This document shows positions 26,742-34,459 of a DNA stretch of 64,000 nt, one piece after another. The notes beneath the pieces are model-generated. The model was not told the DNA's origin. It did not search any database and saw nothing but the letters and a program-made list of their open reading frames with translations. Every line of letters begins with the position of its first letter. Position 1 is the stretch's first letter. The DNA is from an uncultured Collinsella sp. (GTDB lineage: Bacteria; Actinomycetota; Coriobacteriia; Coriobacteriales; Coriobacteriaceae): the NCBI GenBank assembly GCA_905197665.1, contig CAJJZP010000013.1, positions 12,316 through 76,315 of the forward strand, read 5' to 3'. The position numbers and the translations under genes are program-made.

Positions 26742-27620
26742 GTGTACGATCGACGACTTGACGCTATTTCGGCCGCCGCGGAGCTGGGAAGTTTCTCGCG
26801 TGCCGCGGCAAAGCTGCGCGTGTCGACGCCGGCACTCGTCAAGCAGGTTTCGGGCTTCGAGGCCGAGTTCGGCATCACGCTGTTCGAGCGCTCGCATTCG
26901 GGCGTCAAGGTGACGCCGGCGGGTGCTCTGCTGGTGGACGACGCGCGCTCGATCATGCGCCAGTCCGAGGACGCACTGCGTCGTGCCCGACGCGCGGCGG
27001 GCGATGGCGGCGCCGTGCGCCTGGGTGTGTCGATGATGTGCCCGGGGCGCCATACACTCGCGCTATGGCCGCAGCTGCACGACATGGAACCGCGTTTGCG
27101 TTTTGAGATTGTGCCGGTGGGGGACCTTTACGATGAGCACGAGACCGTTATGCGCAGTCTGGGACGCGAGGTCGACGTGGTGCAGTCGAGTTTTTCGACC
27201 CCGCGCTGGGGAGACGCCTGCCAAAAGCTTCGCATCGTTACCGTGCCGTTTTATATCGACGTGCCGCGCACAAGCCGACTCGCGCGCAAGACGCGCATCA
27301 CGGTTGCCGACCTGGAGGGTATGCGCCTGCGCGTGCTTCGTCACGGCAACGACGCCATGGACAGCCTGCGTATCGATCTTTTGGCCGACGGCGGCGTGGA
27401 CGTGATCGACGTGGACAGCTTTGACTTTGCGCTTTTTAACGAGGCGGAGGAAAAGGGCGACGCGGTGCTCACCTGCGGAGCGTGGTCGGGCGTGCACCCG
27501 GCCTTTGTGGGCGTACCGTTTTTGTGCGGCCGCGAGGTGCCGGTCTATTTGCACTACCCGCTCGAGCCCACCCTCCAAGTCCAAAAATTCGTCAACGCCA
27601 TTGCCCAACTCCTCAAGTAG
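26742..27620 (+). CDS. LysR-family transcriptional regulator
   Basis: 292 residues from the GTG at 26742, with GGGAG upstream, giving the usual LysR N-terminus (YDRRLDAISAAAELGSFSRAAAKLRVSTPALVKQVSGFE). An upstream GTG at 26709 is possible. The C-terminal effector domain is the periplasmic-binding type (VRLGVSMMCPGRHTLALWPQL). Divergent from the SDR-OFA-MocA genes and so their likely regulator; the inducer is unknown. Confidence 0.85.
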   Translation: MYDRRLDAISAAAELGSFSRAAAKLRVSTPALVKQVSGFEAEFGITLFERSHSGVKVTPAGALLVDDARSIMRQSEDALRRARRAAGDGGAVRLGVSMMCPGRHTLALWPQLHDMEPRLRFEIVPVGDLYDEHETVMRSLGREVDVVQSSFSTPRWGDACQKLRIVTVPFYIDVPRTSRLARKTRITVADLEGMRLRVLRHGNDAMDSLRIDLLADGGVDVIDVDSFDFALFNEAEEKGDAVLTCGAWSGVHPAFVGVPFLCGREVPVYLHYPLEPTLQVQKFVNAIAQLLK

Positions 27621-27632
27621 CTCACACAAAAC

Positions 27633-27660
27633 GAGGCCCTGGCCAAACGGCCAGGGCCTC
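27633..27660. terminator. Hairpin after the LysR gene
   Basis: GAGGCCCTGGCC and GGCCAGGGCCTC (27633-27644, 27649-27660) form a 12-bp perfect stem with a 4-base loop, 12 bases past the stop and preceded by AAAAC on the other strand side. Confidence 0.7.
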
Positions 27661-27703
27661 ACTAACCTTTATTCCGTTTTAAACGACGGGCTGATCACGC
27701 GTA

Positions 27704-27810
27704 GGAGGGTGCCCCGTGGACGGCGGTGTATTTCCTCCGCGCGCAGTTTCGCAGCGCAGCGAGAATGTTTGAGCACGGAGGAGTTACCCCGCCGCCCCGG
27801 GGAACCCTCC
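27704..27810. repeat. Multi-tier inverted repeat between convergent genes
   Basis: Nested complementary blocks: GGAGGG (27704) with CCCTCC (27805-27810), CGGCGG (27721) with CCGCCG (27789), and TCCTCCG (27733) with CGGAGGA (27776). The innermost part reads TTTCGCAGCGCAGCGAG. A long imperfect cruciform of about 107 bases with no coding potential. Confidence 0.65.
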
Positions 27811-27824
27811 GTCAGTAATCGTTC

Positions 27825-29744
27825 CTACTCCAGCTCAAACGCACCCGTGTAGAGCTGGTAGTAATACCCGCGCTTGGCGATCAGTTCGTCGTGGTTGCCG
27901 CGCTCGATGATGCGGCCGTGGTCCAGGCAGATGATTGCGTCGGAGTTGCGCACGGTGGAGAGGCGGTGCGCGATGACAAACGTCGTGCGGCCCTCCATGA
28001 GCTTATCCATGCCCGCCTGCACGATAGCCTCGGTGCGGGTGTCGATGGAGCTCGTGGCCTCGTCCAGAATCATCGCCGGCGGATCGGCGACGGCGGCGCG
28101 CGCAATCGAAATCAGCTGGCGCTGGCCCTGCGACAGCTGGGCACCGTTACCGGTGAGCATGGTGTCGTAGCCGTCGGGCAGGCGGGTGATAAAGTCGTCC
28201 GCGCCCGCGAGCTTGGCCGCCGCGATGCACTCCTCGTCGGTCGCATCCAGGTTGCCGTAGCGGATGTTATCCATCACGGTGCCGGTGAACAGGTTCACGT
28301 CCTGCAGCACGACACCCAGCGAGCGGCGCAGATCGGCCTTGCGGATTTTGTTGACGTTGATGCCGTCGTAGCGAATCTTGCCGTCGGCGATGTCATAGAA
28401 ACGGTTGATGAGGTTGGTGATGGTCGTCTTGCCGGCACCGGTGGCGCCGACAAACGCGACCTTCTGGCCCGGCTTGGCGTATACGGACACGCCGTGCAGC
28501 ACCTCGTGGTCGGGCGTGTAGCCAAAGTCGACGTTGTCCATGACCAGGTCGCCGCGCAACGGCACGTACTCGATCTCGCCGGTTGCGCGGTGCGGATGTT
28601 TCCACGCCCACATGCCAGTATGGTGGTCGGCCTCCTCGAGCTGCCAGGTGTCGGGGTTGACCTGCGCGTTGACGAGTGTCACGTAGCCTTCGTCGGCCTC
28701 GGGCTTCTCGTCGATGAGCTCAAAGATGCGGTCGGCGCCGGCCAGGCCCATGACCACGGCGTTGATCTGCTGCGAGATCTGGCCGATCTGTCCGCAGAAC
28801 TGCTTGGTCATGTTAAGGAACGGCACCACGACGGCGATGGACAGCGCCATGCCCGAGATGCTCAGGTTGGGCACGCCCAGCGCCAGGAAAATGCCGCCGG
28901 CAAGGGCCACCAGCACGTAGAGCAAGTTGCCCAGGTTCATAAGGATGGGCATGAGGATGTTAGCGTACATGTTGGCCTTCTGTGAGACCTCGAAGAGCTT
29001 TTCGTTGCGCTCGTCAAAATCAGCCTCGGCGGCAGACTCGTGGCAGAACGCCTTGACGACTTTCTGACCGTTCATGACTTCCTCGATATGGCCCTCGACC
29101 ACGCCGAGCTCGGTCTGCTGCGCAATGAAGAAGCGCGCGGAGTTGGAGCCGAGCAGCTTGGTCATAAAGGTCATAAAGGCGACGCCGGCGATGATGACCA
29201 GGCACATCCACACGCTGTAGTACAGCATGATGAAGAACACCGTGACGATGATGATGATCGTCATGAGCAGGTTGGGCAGCGACTGGCTGATCATCTGACG
29301 CAGCGTGTCGATGTCGTTGGTGTAGTGGCTCATGATATCGCCGCGCTGGTGCGTGTCGAAGTAGCGGATCGGCAGGTCCTGCATGCGGTTGAACATCATC
29401 TCGCGCAGCTTCTCCAGCGAGCCCTGCGTGACGATAGCCATGGCGCGGTTCCAGAAGAGCGAGGACAGGACACCGACGCCGTAGATGCAGGCGAGGGTGG
29501 TCACGAGCTGCAGAATCTTGGGCTGTGCGGCTTCCCAATCGCCCGACTGCCACGATTCGCTAATAATCTGCAGGGCGCTCTGCAGGAAGGTCGCGCCGAT
29601 GGAGTTGATGATGGCGCAGAGCACCACGCCGGCGACGACAAGGGGCAAAAGCACGGGATAGAAGCCAAAGAGCGTCTTGATGAGGCGCGACATGGTGCCG
29701 CCCTTACGGTTGAGCGCGCGCTCGGCGGTCGTTGCCTTACTCAT
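27825..29744 (-). CDS. ABC exporter half-transporter B (consensus ATP site)
   Basis: 639 residues from the ATG at 29744 (GGAAGGAGG upstream). Six membrane helices, then an ATPase domain with Walker A VGATGAGKT, signature LSQGQRQ, Walker B MILDEATSSID with the catalytic Glu, and the switch His in IAHRLSTV. It overlaps the preceding half-transporter gene by 8 bases. With that partner, whose Walker B Glu is replaced by Asp, it fits the heterodimeric type of multidrug exporter (BmrCD, LmrCD, TM287/288). A roughly 45-residue segment around residue 385 (DEKPEADEGYVTLVNAQ) before the ATPase domain is unusually long. Confidence 0.88.
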   Translation of the reverse strand: MSKATTAERALNRKGGTMSRLIKTLFGFYPVLLPLVVAGVVLCAIINSIGATFLQSALQIISESWQSGDWEAAQPKILQLVTTLACIYGVGVLSSLFWNRAMAIVTQGSLEKLREMMFNRMQDLPIRYFDTHQRGDIMSHYTNDIDTLRQMISQSLPNLLMTIIIIVTVFFIMLYYSVWMCLVIIAGVAFMTFMTKLLGSNSARFFIAQQTELGVVEGHIEEVMNGQKVVKAFCHESAAEADFDERNEKLFEVSQKANMYANILMPILMNLGNLLYVLVALAGGIFLALGVPNLSISGMALSIAVVVPFLNMTKQFCGQIGQISQQINAVVMGLAGADRIFELIDEKPEADEGYVTLVNAQVNPDTWQLEEADHHTGMWAWKHPHRATGEIEYVPLRGDLVMDNVDFGYTPDHEVLHGVSVYAKPGQKVAFVGATGAGKTTITNLINRFYDIADGKIRYDGINVNKIRKADLRRSLGVVLQDVNLFTGTVMDNIRYGNLDATDEECIAAAKLAGADDFITRLPDGYDTMLTGNGAQLSQGQRQLISIARAAVADPPAMILDEATSSIDTRTEAIVQAGMDKLMEGRTTFVIAHRLSTVRNSDAIICLDHGRIIERGNHDELIAKRGYYYQLYTGAFELE

Positions 29745-31551
29745 GTGCCTCGCCTCCTTCCTGGGTCTGAGTTTGCGTTGCGGATGCCTCGGTGTCGGCC
29801 TCGACGGCCCCTTCGCCCTCGGCAGACATCTTGTTTTGCGAGGTAAAGGTCTCGCGGTAGATCTCGCTCGTCTTGAGTAGCTCGTCATGGTTGCCGATCT
29901 GCGCGATACGGCCGCCCTCCATGACGATGATGCGGTCTGCGTCCTGCACGGAGCTGATGCGCTGGGCGATGATGAGCTTGGTCGTGTTGGGCAGATAGCT
30001 TGCCAGCCCTGCGCGGATCTTGGCGTCGGTCTTGGTGTCGACGGCGCTGGTGGAGTCGTCCAGGATCAAGATCTTGGGGCGACGCAGCAGGGCGCGTGCA
30101 ATGCACAGGCGCTGCTTCTGACCGCCCGAAACATTAGAGCCGCCCTGTTCGATCCAGGTGTCGTAGCCCTTGGGGAAGCCGTCGACAAACTCATCGGCGC
30201 AGGCCAGATGTGCCGCCTCGCGGACTTCCTCGTCGGTGGCGTTCGGGTCGCCCCAGCGCAGATTCTCGGCGATGGTGCCGCTAAACAGCACGTTTTTCTG
30301 CAGCACCATGGCGACCTGGTGGCGCAGTGCGTCCAGGTCGTAGTCGCGCACGTCCACGCCGCCCACGCGCACAGTGCCTTCGGTGGTGTCGTACAGGCGG
30401 GCGATGAGGTTAACGAGCGTGGACTTGGCCGAACCGGTGCCGCCGATGATGCCGATGGTCTCGCCGCTCGTAATGTGCAGGTCGATATCGTCGAGCGCCT
30501 GGCGCTTCGCATGCTTGGAATACTTAAAGCTCACGTGGTCAAAGTCGATGGAACCGTCGGCAACCTCGAGCACGGGCTCGGCGGGATCGGCGATCGTGGG
30601 CTCGGCGGCCAGCACCTCGGCAATGCGGTGTGCCGATTCGTCGGCCATGGTCACCATGACAAAGATCATCGACAGCTGCATCAGGCTCATGAGAATCTGG
30701 AAACCATAGGTAAAGGTCGAGGAGAGCTGGCCCACGTCGAACAGCGTGCCCTGGCTCGTGATGATGAGCTTGGAGCCCAGGTAGATGATGACGACAAACG
30801 CGCCGTTGACGCAGATGTTCATCATGGGGTTGTTAAAGGCGAGCAGCTTCTCGGCGCGGGTGAAGTCCATCTGGACGTCGCGCGCGGCGGTCGCGAACTT
30901 CTCCTTCTCAAAGTCTTCGCGCACATAGCTCTTGACCACGCGCATACCGGTGACGTTTTCCTCGACGGACTCGTTAAGGGCATCGTACTTGTGGAACACG
31001 CGCGAGAAGATGGGGCGCACCTTAAAGATGATAAAGAACAGTCCAAAGCCCAGCAGCGGAATGATGACCAGGTAGACCATGGCGACGCTGCCGCCCATGA
31101 TAAACGCCATGGTAAAGGCGAAGATCAATACCAGCGGCGCGCGCACGGCGATACGGATGATCATCATAAAGGCCTGCTGCACGTTGTTGATATCGGTGGT
31201 CAGGCGCGTGACGAGCGAGGAGCTCGAGAACTCATCGATGTTGGCAAAGCTGAACGTCTGGATCTTGTAGAACAGGTCGTGACGCAGGTTCTTGGCGAAC
31301 CCGCAGCTCGCATGGCTGCAGGTGACGCCGGCAGCGGCACCAAAAGCAAGCGACGTCAGCGCGATGAGCACCAAAAAGCCTGCGGTGGGAAGCATCTCGG
31401 CTACGGTGGCGCCGTCTTTGATGGCGTCGATCAGGTTGGCAGTGATAAATGGAATCAGCATCTCGCAGAGCACCTCGCCAAGCACAAGCAACGGCGTAGC
31501 AACGGTGACTTTCATATAGTCGCGGATGCTGCCCATGAGGGTTTTAATCAT
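29737..31551 (-). CDS. ABC exporter half-transporter A (degenerate ATP site)
   Basis: 604 residues; GGGAGGA upstream. Six membrane helices to about residue 310, then Walker A GGTGSAKST, signature VSGGQKQR, and Walker B ILILDDSTSAVD, in which the catalytic Glu is Asp, and IAQRISSV where the switch His is Gln. These changes mark the degenerate half of heterodimeric exporters. The C-terminus is Glu/Thr/Gln-rich (EADTEASATQTQTQEGGEAHE). Its start overlaps the marR stop by 8 bases, and its stop overlaps the next half-transporter, so translation of all three is coupled. Confidence 0.88.
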   Translation of the reverse strand: MIKTLMGSIRDYMKVTVATPLLVLGEVLCEMLIPFITANLIDAIKDGATVAEMLPTAGFLVLIALTSLAFGAAAGVTCSHASCGFAKNLRHDLFYKIQTFSFANIDEFSSSSLVTRLTTDINNVQQAFMMIIRIAVRAPLVLIFAFTMAFIMGGSVAMVYLVIIPLLGFGLFFIIFKVRPIFSRVFHKYDALNESVEENVTGMRVVKSYVREDFEKEKFATAARDVQMDFTRAEKLLAFNNPMMNICVNGAFVVIIYLGSKLIITSQGTLFDVGQLSSTFTYGFQILMSLMQLSMIFVMVTMADESAHRIAEVLAAEPTIADPAEPVLEVADGSIDFDHVSFKYSKHAKRQALDDIDLHITSGETIGIIGGTGSAKSTLVNLIARLYDTTEGTVRVGGVDVRDYDLDALRHQVAMVLQKNVLFSGTIAENLRWGDPNATDEEVREAAHLACADEFVDGFPKGYDTWIEQGGSNVSGGQKQRLCIARALLRRPKILILDDSTSAVDTKTDAKIRAGLASYLPNTTKLIIAQRISSVQDADRIIVMEGGRIAQIGNHDELLKTSEIYRETFTSQNKMSAEGEGAVEADTEASATQTQTQEGGEAHE

Positions 31552-32050
31552 CCAGTTCCTCCCAGGTTACGCGGATTTTATCGAGCATTTCGGCGAGGTC
31601 CTCGCGCTCGTCGTGGGTGAGCGCGCTAAAGGCCTGCTCTCTAAAGCGAATGCGGGCCGCCTGCTCTACGTGGGCCTTTTCCCATCCCGCTTCGGTCAGG
31701 CGAATGGTGAGCTGCCGCCGGTCTTTGGGATTGCGGCTGCGCTCGATAAGGCCGGCGCATTCGATCTTGGAGAGAATCTCGGAAAGCGAACCGGGCTTAA
31801 GATCAAAGTGCAGGCCTAGTTCCTGCTGTGACATCTCGCCGTTTGGCTGCTTGGCGAGCAAGCAGACGATGGGGGCCTTTCCCGAGGCGCCGCCGCCGTG
31901 AAAGTGCAGAAAGTGGCCGCAGAAGCCCAGCCCGTTTAGGATGTGCTTGGCGAGCGCGTCTGATTGGGACTGTGCCGCGGGCGCATCTGCGGGTTCATGG
32001 GGGTCGCCGCCCGGCGTGTGGGGGCAGAGGCCGATGTGGTCATCGCACAT
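31544..32050 (-). CDS. MarR-family repressor with His/Cys-rich N-terminus
   Basis: 168 residues from the ATG at 32050 (AAAGGAG upstream). Winged helix: MSQQELGLHFDLKPGSLSEILSKIECAGLIERSRNPKDRRQLTIRLTEAG, the standard MarR recognition helix and wing. The first 20 residues, MCDDHIGLCPHTPGGDPHEP, hold two Cys and three His, and GFCGHFLHFHGGG follows near residue 42; metal or thiol sensing is conceivable. Expressed with the ABC exporter genes, and controlled from a promoter overlapped by a 9-bp inverted repeat, so autoregulation and exporter induction are likely. Confidence 0.87.
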   Translation of the reverse strand: MCDDHIGLCPHTPGGDPHEPADAPAAQSQSDALAKHILNGLGFCGHFLHFHGGGASGKAPIVCLLAKQPNGEMSQQELGLHFDLKPGSLSEILSKIECAGLIERSRNPKDRRQLTIRLTEAGWEKAHVEQAARIRFREQAFSALTHDEREDLAEMLDKIRVTWEELDD

Positions 32051-32066
32051 GGTGTCGCTCCTTTCT

Positions 32067-32129
32067 TTAGTTAGGTAGTGCAATTGTTTTGTGCCTAACT
32101 AATTTAGGAGTGCAAGAAATAAATGTCAA
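32067..32129 (-). promoter_or_regulatory. marR-exporter promoter with overlapping operator
   Basis: On the minus strand, TTGACA (32129-32124) and TAAATT (32106-32101) are 17 bases apart. The 9-bp inverted repeat TTAGTTAGG / CCTAACTAA (32067-32075 and 32094-32102) overlaps the -10 and the start of the transcript, as expected for MarR-type repression. Confidence 0.7.
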
Positions 32130-32146
32130 GGTACCAAACTTATTAA

Positions 32147-32210
32147 GTTACGGCGTTTTACCAAACGCCGTAACCGCTCGATGCTGCAAACGCTCCTAAG
32201 CGGCAATCTG
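32147..32210. repeat. Composite stop-codon-associated element, shortened copy A
   Basis: GTTACGGCGTTT (32147-32158) pairs with AAACGCCGTAAC (32163-32174), followed by the family's CTCGATGCTGC box and CTAAGCGGCAATCTGA, then the similarity stops. The 3' arm of the large stem seen in the copies at 37801, 43754 and 59299 is missing. Confidence 0.75.
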
Positions 32211-32349
32211 ATCCCTTGGGGACGAAGGAAAAGGTATCGTTTTGGGCTGCGATGATGCCTTTCGAAGCGGCCTTGCCAAAAACCATGCCTAATTACTACG
32301 ATGAATCCGGCATCCCCGACCACAACAGCTGTTTCTGAAAAAGCGCAAG

Positions 32350-32423
32350 CTATCTACCTGCGGTTTTGTCGGAGCGAAATTTGTTGTGGTTGGAGGTGGG
32401 CGGTTAAACGTAGTAAATAGGCA
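32350..32423. repeat. Inverted-repeat element, family 3 copy 2
   Basis: CTATCTACCTGCGGTTTT (from 32350) is an imperfect complement of TTAAACGTAGTAAATAGG (32404-32421). The 72 bases 32352-32423 align without gaps to 22922-22993. Confidence 0.75.
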
Positions 32424-32610
32424 TAGTTTTGAAATGGCACTATATGAGTAGTATCAACTAGGCCGTTATGGAGCAAACAGTCCCCATTTCCGAAACCTAT
32501 CCGCAACAATGCGCTCTTCGCGACCCTAGCGGCCGCTCACGATGCCTCCTGCGCTACACTTAGTCGCACTGTGGTGCTGCCGCGCCGCACCCGAAACAAG
32601 GGAGACCCTC

Positions 32611-33435
32611 ATGAAGAACACTCAGCTGCTGCTGATCAACGATATGTGCGGTTACGGCAAAGTCGCGCTTTCCGCCATGCTGCCGGTGCTGTCGCACATG
32701 GGTTACCGTATCCACAATCTGCCGACGGCACTTGTGTCCGATACGCTCAACTATCCCAAGTTCTACATCCACGACACCACGGAGTACGTGCGTCAGAGTC
32801 TTGCCATCTGGGAAGAGCTCGGCTTTGAGTTCGACGCCATCTCGACCGGCTTTATCGTGACCGAGGAAGAGACGCGCATCATCTCGGACTTTTGCCACCG
32901 CCGCGCGCAAAAGGGCACCAAGGTGTTCGTCGACCCCATCATGGGCGACAACGGCAAGCTCTATGCCGGTGTGCCCGAGTCCACGATTGGCCTTATGCGG
33001 CACCTGCTGGAGTGCGCAGACTACGCGGTGCCCAACTACACCGAGGCCTGTCTGCTCACCGATACGCCTATTGCAGAACAGATCACGCCCGATGAGGCCC
33101 GCGCCCTTGTGGACGCCGTGCGCGAGCTGGGTGCCAAGTCGGTGGTCATTACGAGCGCCGTGGTCAATGGCACGAACGCGGTTATCGGTTATGATCATGT
33201 GGCGGGGGAGTACTTCACGATTCCATTTGAGCTCATTCCGGTCTATTTCCCGGGCACGGGCGACACGTTTTCGGCGGTGCTTATGGGTCGCGTGATGAGC
33301 GGTTGGACGCTTCAGCGCGCCACGGCCGACGCCATGCGCGTGGTGGCCGAGCTCATCGAGCGCAATGCCGACCAAGAGGACAAGTCGGCCGGCCTGCCCA
33401 TCGAGGCCTGCCTGGATGTGATTGACCATGAGTAA
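32611..33435 (+). CDS. Pyridoxamine/pyridoxal kinase-like PfkB-family protein
   Basis: 274 residues from the ATG at 32611 (AGGGAGA upstream). MKNTQLLLINDMCGYGKVALSAMLP, STGFIVTEEE and VFVDPIMGDNGKLYAG match PdxK/PdxY-like kinases, and YFPGTGDTFSAVLMGRVM carries the GTGD catalytic base and anion hole. It probably phosphorylates pyridoxal or pyridoxamine in vitamin B6 salvage. The next gene overlaps its last 8 bases, so the two are translationally coupled. Confidence 0.85.
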   Translation: MKNTQLLLINDMCGYGKVALSAMLPVLSHMGYRIHNLPTALVSDTLNYPKFYIHDTTEYVRQSLAIWEELGFEFDAISTGFIVTEEETRIISDFCHRRAQKGTKVFVDPIMGDNGKLYAGVPESTIGLMRHLLECADYAVPNYTEACLLTDTPIAEQITPDEARALVDAVRELGAKSVVITSAVVNGTNAVIGYDHVAGEYFTIPFELIPVYFPGTGDTFSAVLMGRVMSGWTLQRATADAMRVVAELIERNADQEDKSAGLPIEACLDVIDHE

Positions 33436-33757
33436 CGCTGGCGAGGGCGGCGTCAAGCCTGCGGGCGAGAACAAGCCGCTCGGCGCGCCGCGTGGCAAGC
33501 GTCCGCGTATCCGCGTGAGCTGCGTGGACCAGCTGGGTGCGTGTCGCTGCCACCATGGTCACAAGCCGGGCGACGTCTTTGACTTCGACCGAGACCGCGG
33601 CAAGATGTGCGCCATGGCCTGCCATGTGGGCTTTCCCTATATTGATATCCTGCGCTATGGCGGAACCGTGCCTGGCAACGAGCCTGGAACGGCAAAGTTC
33701 TGCTGCCCCGAGGTCGATACGCTGAACGTCTGGCTTGCCGAGATCGTTGACGAGTAG
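33428..33757 (+). CDS. TIGR04076-family cysteine-rich protein
   Basis: 109 residues starting at an ATG 8 bases inside the upstream kinase gene. The pattern RIRVSCVDQLGACRCHHGHKPGD, then MCAMACHVGFPYIDILRYGG and KFCCPEVDTLNVWL, is that of the small TIGR04076 family of unknown function. The seven Cys and several His suggest a metal or cofactor site. The first 22 residues are a low-complexity Gly/Pro extension. Translational coupling to a B6 kinase is the only functional hint. Confidence 0.72.
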   Translation: MSNAGEGGVKPAGENKPLGAPRGKRPRIRVSCVDQLGACRCHHGHKPGDVFDFDRDRGKMCAMACHVGFPYIDILRYGGTVPGNEPGTAKFCCPEVDTLNVWLAEIVDE

Positions 33758-33761
33758 TTGG

Positions 33762-33821
33762 GCGTGGATTTTCTCCCGTTTAGAGCGCGCTTGAACGCTC
33801 AAAGTGGGAGAAAAACCACGC
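33762..33821. repeat. Two-tier palindrome after the TIGR04076 gene
   Basis: GCGTGGATTTTCTCCC (33762-33777) pairs with GGGAGAAAAACCACGC (33806-33821) with one mismatch; the interior contains GAGCG/CGCTC. It starts 4 bases after the stop. The 33908-33955 stretch beyond repeats TCTGCATTTCATC twice. Confidence 0.7.
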
Positions 33822-33955
33822 TCGATTTGTATATGGGAATTCCGACTTCGCTTATGCCTATGCTTAGGCGTTGTCGTCGTTGTTCTGTGCGCGAGCAAGG
33901 TCAAATTTCTGCATTTCATCCGATTTGCGGCTCTAAAAACTCTGCATTTCATCGA

Positions 33956-34402
33956 TTACAACTGCTCGAGCATAGCAGTGCAACCGTCGAGCACGTCGCG
34001 GTAGGTGGCATCGAAGTTGCCGGTGTACCAGGGATCGGCCACGTCGCCGGGGCGCTCGGTCCAATCGAGCAAGCGCGTAATCTTGTCGTCGGGGTCGTCG
34101 CCAAAGATGCGACGCAGGCCGCGCGCGTTCTCAGCATCCATATAGACAATGTGATCCCAGTCGCCATACTCCGCGCGACGCACCTGGCGCGCGCGATGGG
34201 CAACGACGGGAATCCCGACTTCGCGCAGCTTGGCGACCGTGCCATGATGCGGCGGGTTGCCAATCTCTTCAGTTGAGGTCGCCGCGGAATCGATGACAAA
34301 CTCCGCCTCGCGCCCAGCGCGGCGCACGAGCTCGGTAAACACCGACTCGGCCATCGTCGAGCGACAGATGTTGCCGTAGCAGATAAACAGTACGCGTTGC
34401 AT
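33956..34402 (-). CDS. Low-molecular-weight protein-tyrosine phosphatase
   Basis: 148 residues from the ATG at 34402 (AAAGGAAA upstream). The P-loop CYGNICRS (residues 8-15; C-X5-R-S) lies at the N-terminus and the general-acid loop is VADPWYTGNFDATY near residue 118. In bacteria such enzymes dephosphorylate tyrosine kinases of polysaccharide export or other targets; no kinase partner is nearby. Single gene, same strand as the MFS gene. Confidence 0.9.
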   Translation of the reverse strand: MQRVLFICYGNICRSTMAESVFTELVRRAGREAEFVIDSAATSTEEIGNPPHHGTVAKLREVGIPVVAHRARQVRRAEYGDWDHIVYMDAENARGLRRIFGDDPDDKITRLLDWTERPGDVADPWYTGNFDATYRDVLDGCTAMLEQL

Positions 34403-34459
34403 ATGCGGTTTCCTTTCGATCGTCATCATCGAGCTCGAGTATCGCATCTACGCCTGCGC

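Larger units (their letters stand above)
32051..32610. other. 560-base gene-free stretch with two repeat elements
   Basis: From left to right: the MarR promoter/operator, the shortened family-2 element at 32147, an unassigned segment, the family-3 repeat at 32350, and the leader of the kinase gene. No coding sequence supported. Confidence 0.5.

Noticed and set aside
29887..31620. 577-codon open frame antisense to the first ABC half-transporter
   Set aside because: Shadow frame; the ABC motifs on the minus strand are unambiguous.
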